Source of the DNA: M3007 sp031373665
GTDB taxonomy: Bacteria > Bacteroidota > Bacteroidia > Chitinophagales > Saprospiraceae
Assembly: GCA_031373665.1 (NCBI GenBank)
Contig: JANMMZ010000110.1
Location: 1 to 64,000, forward strand
DNA: 64,000 nt
Reading direction: 5' to 3'
Position 1 is the stretch's first letter. The number at the start of each line of letters is the position of its first letter. The notes beneath the pieces were generated by a model. That model saw nothing but the letters and a program-made list of their open reading frames with translations, was not told the origin of the DNA and did not search any database. A program made the translations under genes and the position numbers. Below, one piece after another: positions 62,257 through 64,000 of this stretch.

Positions 62257-63456
62257 ATGTACATGCAATTTTCCAAAATTCTTACCTTAACCCTATGCTT
62301 TCCCCTACTTCTAGCCAACTGCAAGCAGGACACTAAAGCCCCGGTCAGCACACCACCTTCACCCACTAGTTCAGCATCAGAAAAAACCGAAGTATTTTTA
62401 TATGTCGTCGAAACCGACAACTTACTTTTGCGCGATCAACCCTCTCAAAAAGGCTCTAATGTCATCACAAAATTCAGTGCGGGAACCTTCGTAACTGGGA
62501 CTGGAGAAACCTCTACCAATAAGGAAACCGCCACCATTCGGGGTATGGAAATGACAGAGCCCTACATTAAAGTATTCTCCACCACGCCTGAAAATCAGAA
62601 AGGATGGGCATTTGGCGGTGCTTTACAAGTCATTTATAAAGGTGCTAAGGCCAATAGCCCCGATTTAGGCAAATTGAATCAACTAACTACTTTTTTAAAT
62701 ACCTTGAATGTTAAAAAATTGGACAGCGGAAAGAAGGCTTGGGATTATGTAAAAACCAACTTTGGAGATGCCAATGGAAGTATTGCCGATGCGGCGCTGG
62801 TATTGCTCGAAAAATTCATGCGTCGCATGGAATTTGAAGGTGATTACTACAAAACCGTAGAACAAATAAAATGGGAAGATGCCGATTATGATGCCGTTCA
62901 TGGGGAAAAATTTGACATGAATAAATACCCCCAAACCAAAGCCTTGGCCGACAATGGGTTTCGATTAGAAACAATGGAAGGGTCGTTCTTCCCGATTTAC
63001 GACCTCCAAGACTTTAGTCAATTTTTTGGAACGAAAGTAACCCCTTCCATGAACGCATGGTTGAATCAATCACTCATAGAGCAACGAACCAACATGTCAA
63101 GCGATGGAGGGATCGTCATTCCATTGGATCAAGTGGCCGATCGGGCCGTATTTTGGGAAAAATTCAATGCCGAAAACCCTAATTTTGTATATTCAGATGA
63201 GGCCAAAGAATCTGAAAAATGGACTCAATTCTGCGTGACCAACGGGGAAAACAATACACCTGTGTTCCAAAATGAAGAGGAGACCGTAAGTCCTGATTTT
63301 GTAGCACTCTGGAAATATATTCTGAGCAAATATCCCGGTACCAAAGTTGCAAAGTTAGCGAAAGATATGACAGATATGACGACGGCATCGAAAGGAAAAA
63401 AGAATGATGCCATTCGTGCCTATCAAGAGAAAGCGGCTGATGATTATATGAAATAA
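62257..63456 (+). CDS. Lipoprotein with SH3-like domain
   Basis: The 399-residue product has a lipoprotein signal (LLANC lipobox, about residue 22) and a bacterial SH3-like domain (about 45-128; VVETDNLLLRDQPSQKGSNV, GWAFGGALQVIY). The rest (about 130-399) is helical and I do not recognise it; it contains WDYVKTNFGDANGSIADAAL and FEGDYYKTVEQIKWEDADYD. Bacterial SH3 domains often bind peptidoglycan, which would fit an envelope-anchored lipoprotein. A start at 62263 (MQFSKIL) is equally possible. Confidence 0.7.
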   Translation: MYMQFSKILTLTLCFPLLLANCKQDTKAPVSTPPSPTSSASEKTEVFLYVVETDNLLLRDQPSQKGSNVITKFSAGTFVTGTGETSTNKETATIRGMEMTEPYIKVFSTTPENQKGWAFGGALQVIYKGAKANSPDLGKLNQLTTFLNTLNVKKLDSGKKAWDYVKTNFGDANGSIADAALVLLEKFMRRMEFEGDYYKTVEQIKWEDADYDAVHGEKFDMNKYPQTKALADNGFRLETMEGSFFPIYDLQDFSQFFGTKVTPSMNAWLNQSLIEQRTNMSSDGGIVIPLDQVADRAVFWEKFNAENPNFVYSDEAKESEKWTQFCVTNGENNTPVFQNEEETVSPDFVALWKYILSKYPGTKVAKLAKDMTDMTTASKGKKNDAIRAYQEKAADDYMK

Positions 63457-63526
63457 GAGGATTGTTTGTTGCGATGGGAGCGTTTAGATTGATTTTGAAT
63501 GCCCGCATCGCAATAAGTATGGAATA

Positions 63527-64000
63527 TTACTTCTTACCCACAATCTCAAACACCGATTCCAGCCGATACCCTTGCTGATCTACCAAGGTAAGTTTATGCT
63601 TACCCACAGGAGGCTGCAATGCTTTTTGATGGAAGGTCTTAGTCGTTCCAAGGAACGTTTCATCCAAGTGCCAGTATATTTCAGTATCGGGATTGCGATG
63701 GGCCACCTGAAATATAGTGCTGCTCAATTGGCCACTTAAGTCTATGGGGACATAAATACGAGCAATATCTTTGGGATAAATCCACTGCATGGGCGAGCCT
63801 TGCGCCACTGTCTGTTGGGCCAAACAGTCGGGTCTATAAGGCGGCGGCGGCAAATAGGAGGGATTTTTACTTTTATAATAATACTCCTCTATGGGCGGTA
63901 AAATAAACCAAGGCTGGTGAATCATTTCAGCAGGTGAAGCACAATCGCTGTTGACCTGCCATTGGCTGGTCGGATCCAAATGGATCAGTTGATGATTGGG
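63527..64000 (-). CDS. pbpC: Penicillin-binding protein 1C, C-terminal end (runs off the right edge)
   Basis: The frame is open to the window edge and shows 157 residues: LIHLDPTSQWQVNSDCASPA at the left, then YPKDIARIYVPIDLSGQLSS, FQVAHRNPDTEIYWHLDETF and HKLTLVDQQGYRLESVFEIV. This is the C-terminal (BiPBP_C) domain and linker of PBP1C, a bifunctional peptidoglycan glycosyltransferase-transpeptidase in the inner membrane. The catalytic domains lie beyond the window. Confidence 0.88.
   Translation of the reverse strand, partial: PNHQLIHLDPTSQWQVNSDCASPAEMIHQPWFILPPIEEYYYKSKNPSYLPPPPYRPDCLAQQTVAQGSPMQWIYPKDIARIYVPIDLSGQLSSTIFQVAHRNPDTEIYWHLDETFLGTTKTFHQKALQPPVGKHKLTLVDQQGYRLESVFEIVGKK

Overview
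The window looks like chromosomal DNA of a Bacteroidota bacterium, probably of the Saprospiria/Chitinophagia type; the order is an inference. The signs are several secreted proteins with type IX secretion (T9SS) C-terminal sorting domains, a gliding-motility-associated C-terminal domain, the lipoprotein signals, promoters of the form TTG/TTTG-N20-21-TAnnTTTG, and many Bacteroidota-type domains of unknown function. A 5'-truncated ISAzo13-like transposase lies on the left edge and the end of a pbpC gene on the right edge.

Layout: 0.6-20 kb is mostly core metabolism and glycan breakdown: lipA, a pullulanase lipoprotein, two beta-propeller (Ycf48/BNR-like) proteins, a probable accA-DUF6913-dapA operon, tRNA-Asp, a second GH13 amylase-type enzyme, a UbiA prenyltransferase, a GH95 alpha-L-fucosidase and a fatty acid hydroxylase superfamily protein. 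A tandem 18-bp direct repeat with a 21-bp period sits just upstream of a candidate promoter between the last two genes. At 20-27 kb lie a broken branched-chain aminotransferase, a 1551-residue adhesin-like protein built from about 19 Ig-like repeats in a strict A-B-C order, and a P-domain secreted protein that seems to lack its C-terminus.

26.8-46 kb is an accessory, heavily rearranged stretch. It holds a photolyase-associated cluster without a photolyase (DUF2805, SDR, flavin reductase, DUF2256), a pirin gene cut off by a 46-bp copy of DUF2256 DNA, a nonsense-mutated DUF3291 gene, a beta-propeller fragment, dispersed palindromic repeats, and a two-gene cassette (outer-membrane protein and DM13 lipoprotein) flanked by imperfect 77/79-bp direct repeats, one of which is the 3' end of a tyrosine phosphatase gene. 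Secreted enzymes include a PHB-depolymerase-like esterase, a parallel beta-helix protein and an unclassified TIM-barrel protein resembling glycoside hydrolases.

The strongest candidate for an undescribed system is 45.8-51.6 kb. Four minus-strand genes are packed with overlaps or 3-bp gaps: an 816-residue protein with two GHKL ATPase modules (one Hsp90/MORC-like, one histidine-kinase-like), a receiver domain with a coiled-coil tail, an HNH endonuclease and an Eco57I-like adenine DNA methyltransferase. An XRE-type regulator with an in-frame amber codon stands immediately upstream. I read it as a restriction-modification-type defence island in which a two-component-like pair may control or sense for the nuclease and methylase; that function is inference. 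The right end (51.7-64 kb) returns to housekeeping genes: recQ with a fused ABC ATPase, yceI, hscB, tRNA-Leu, mnmD, secreted and lipoprotein genes, and pbpC.
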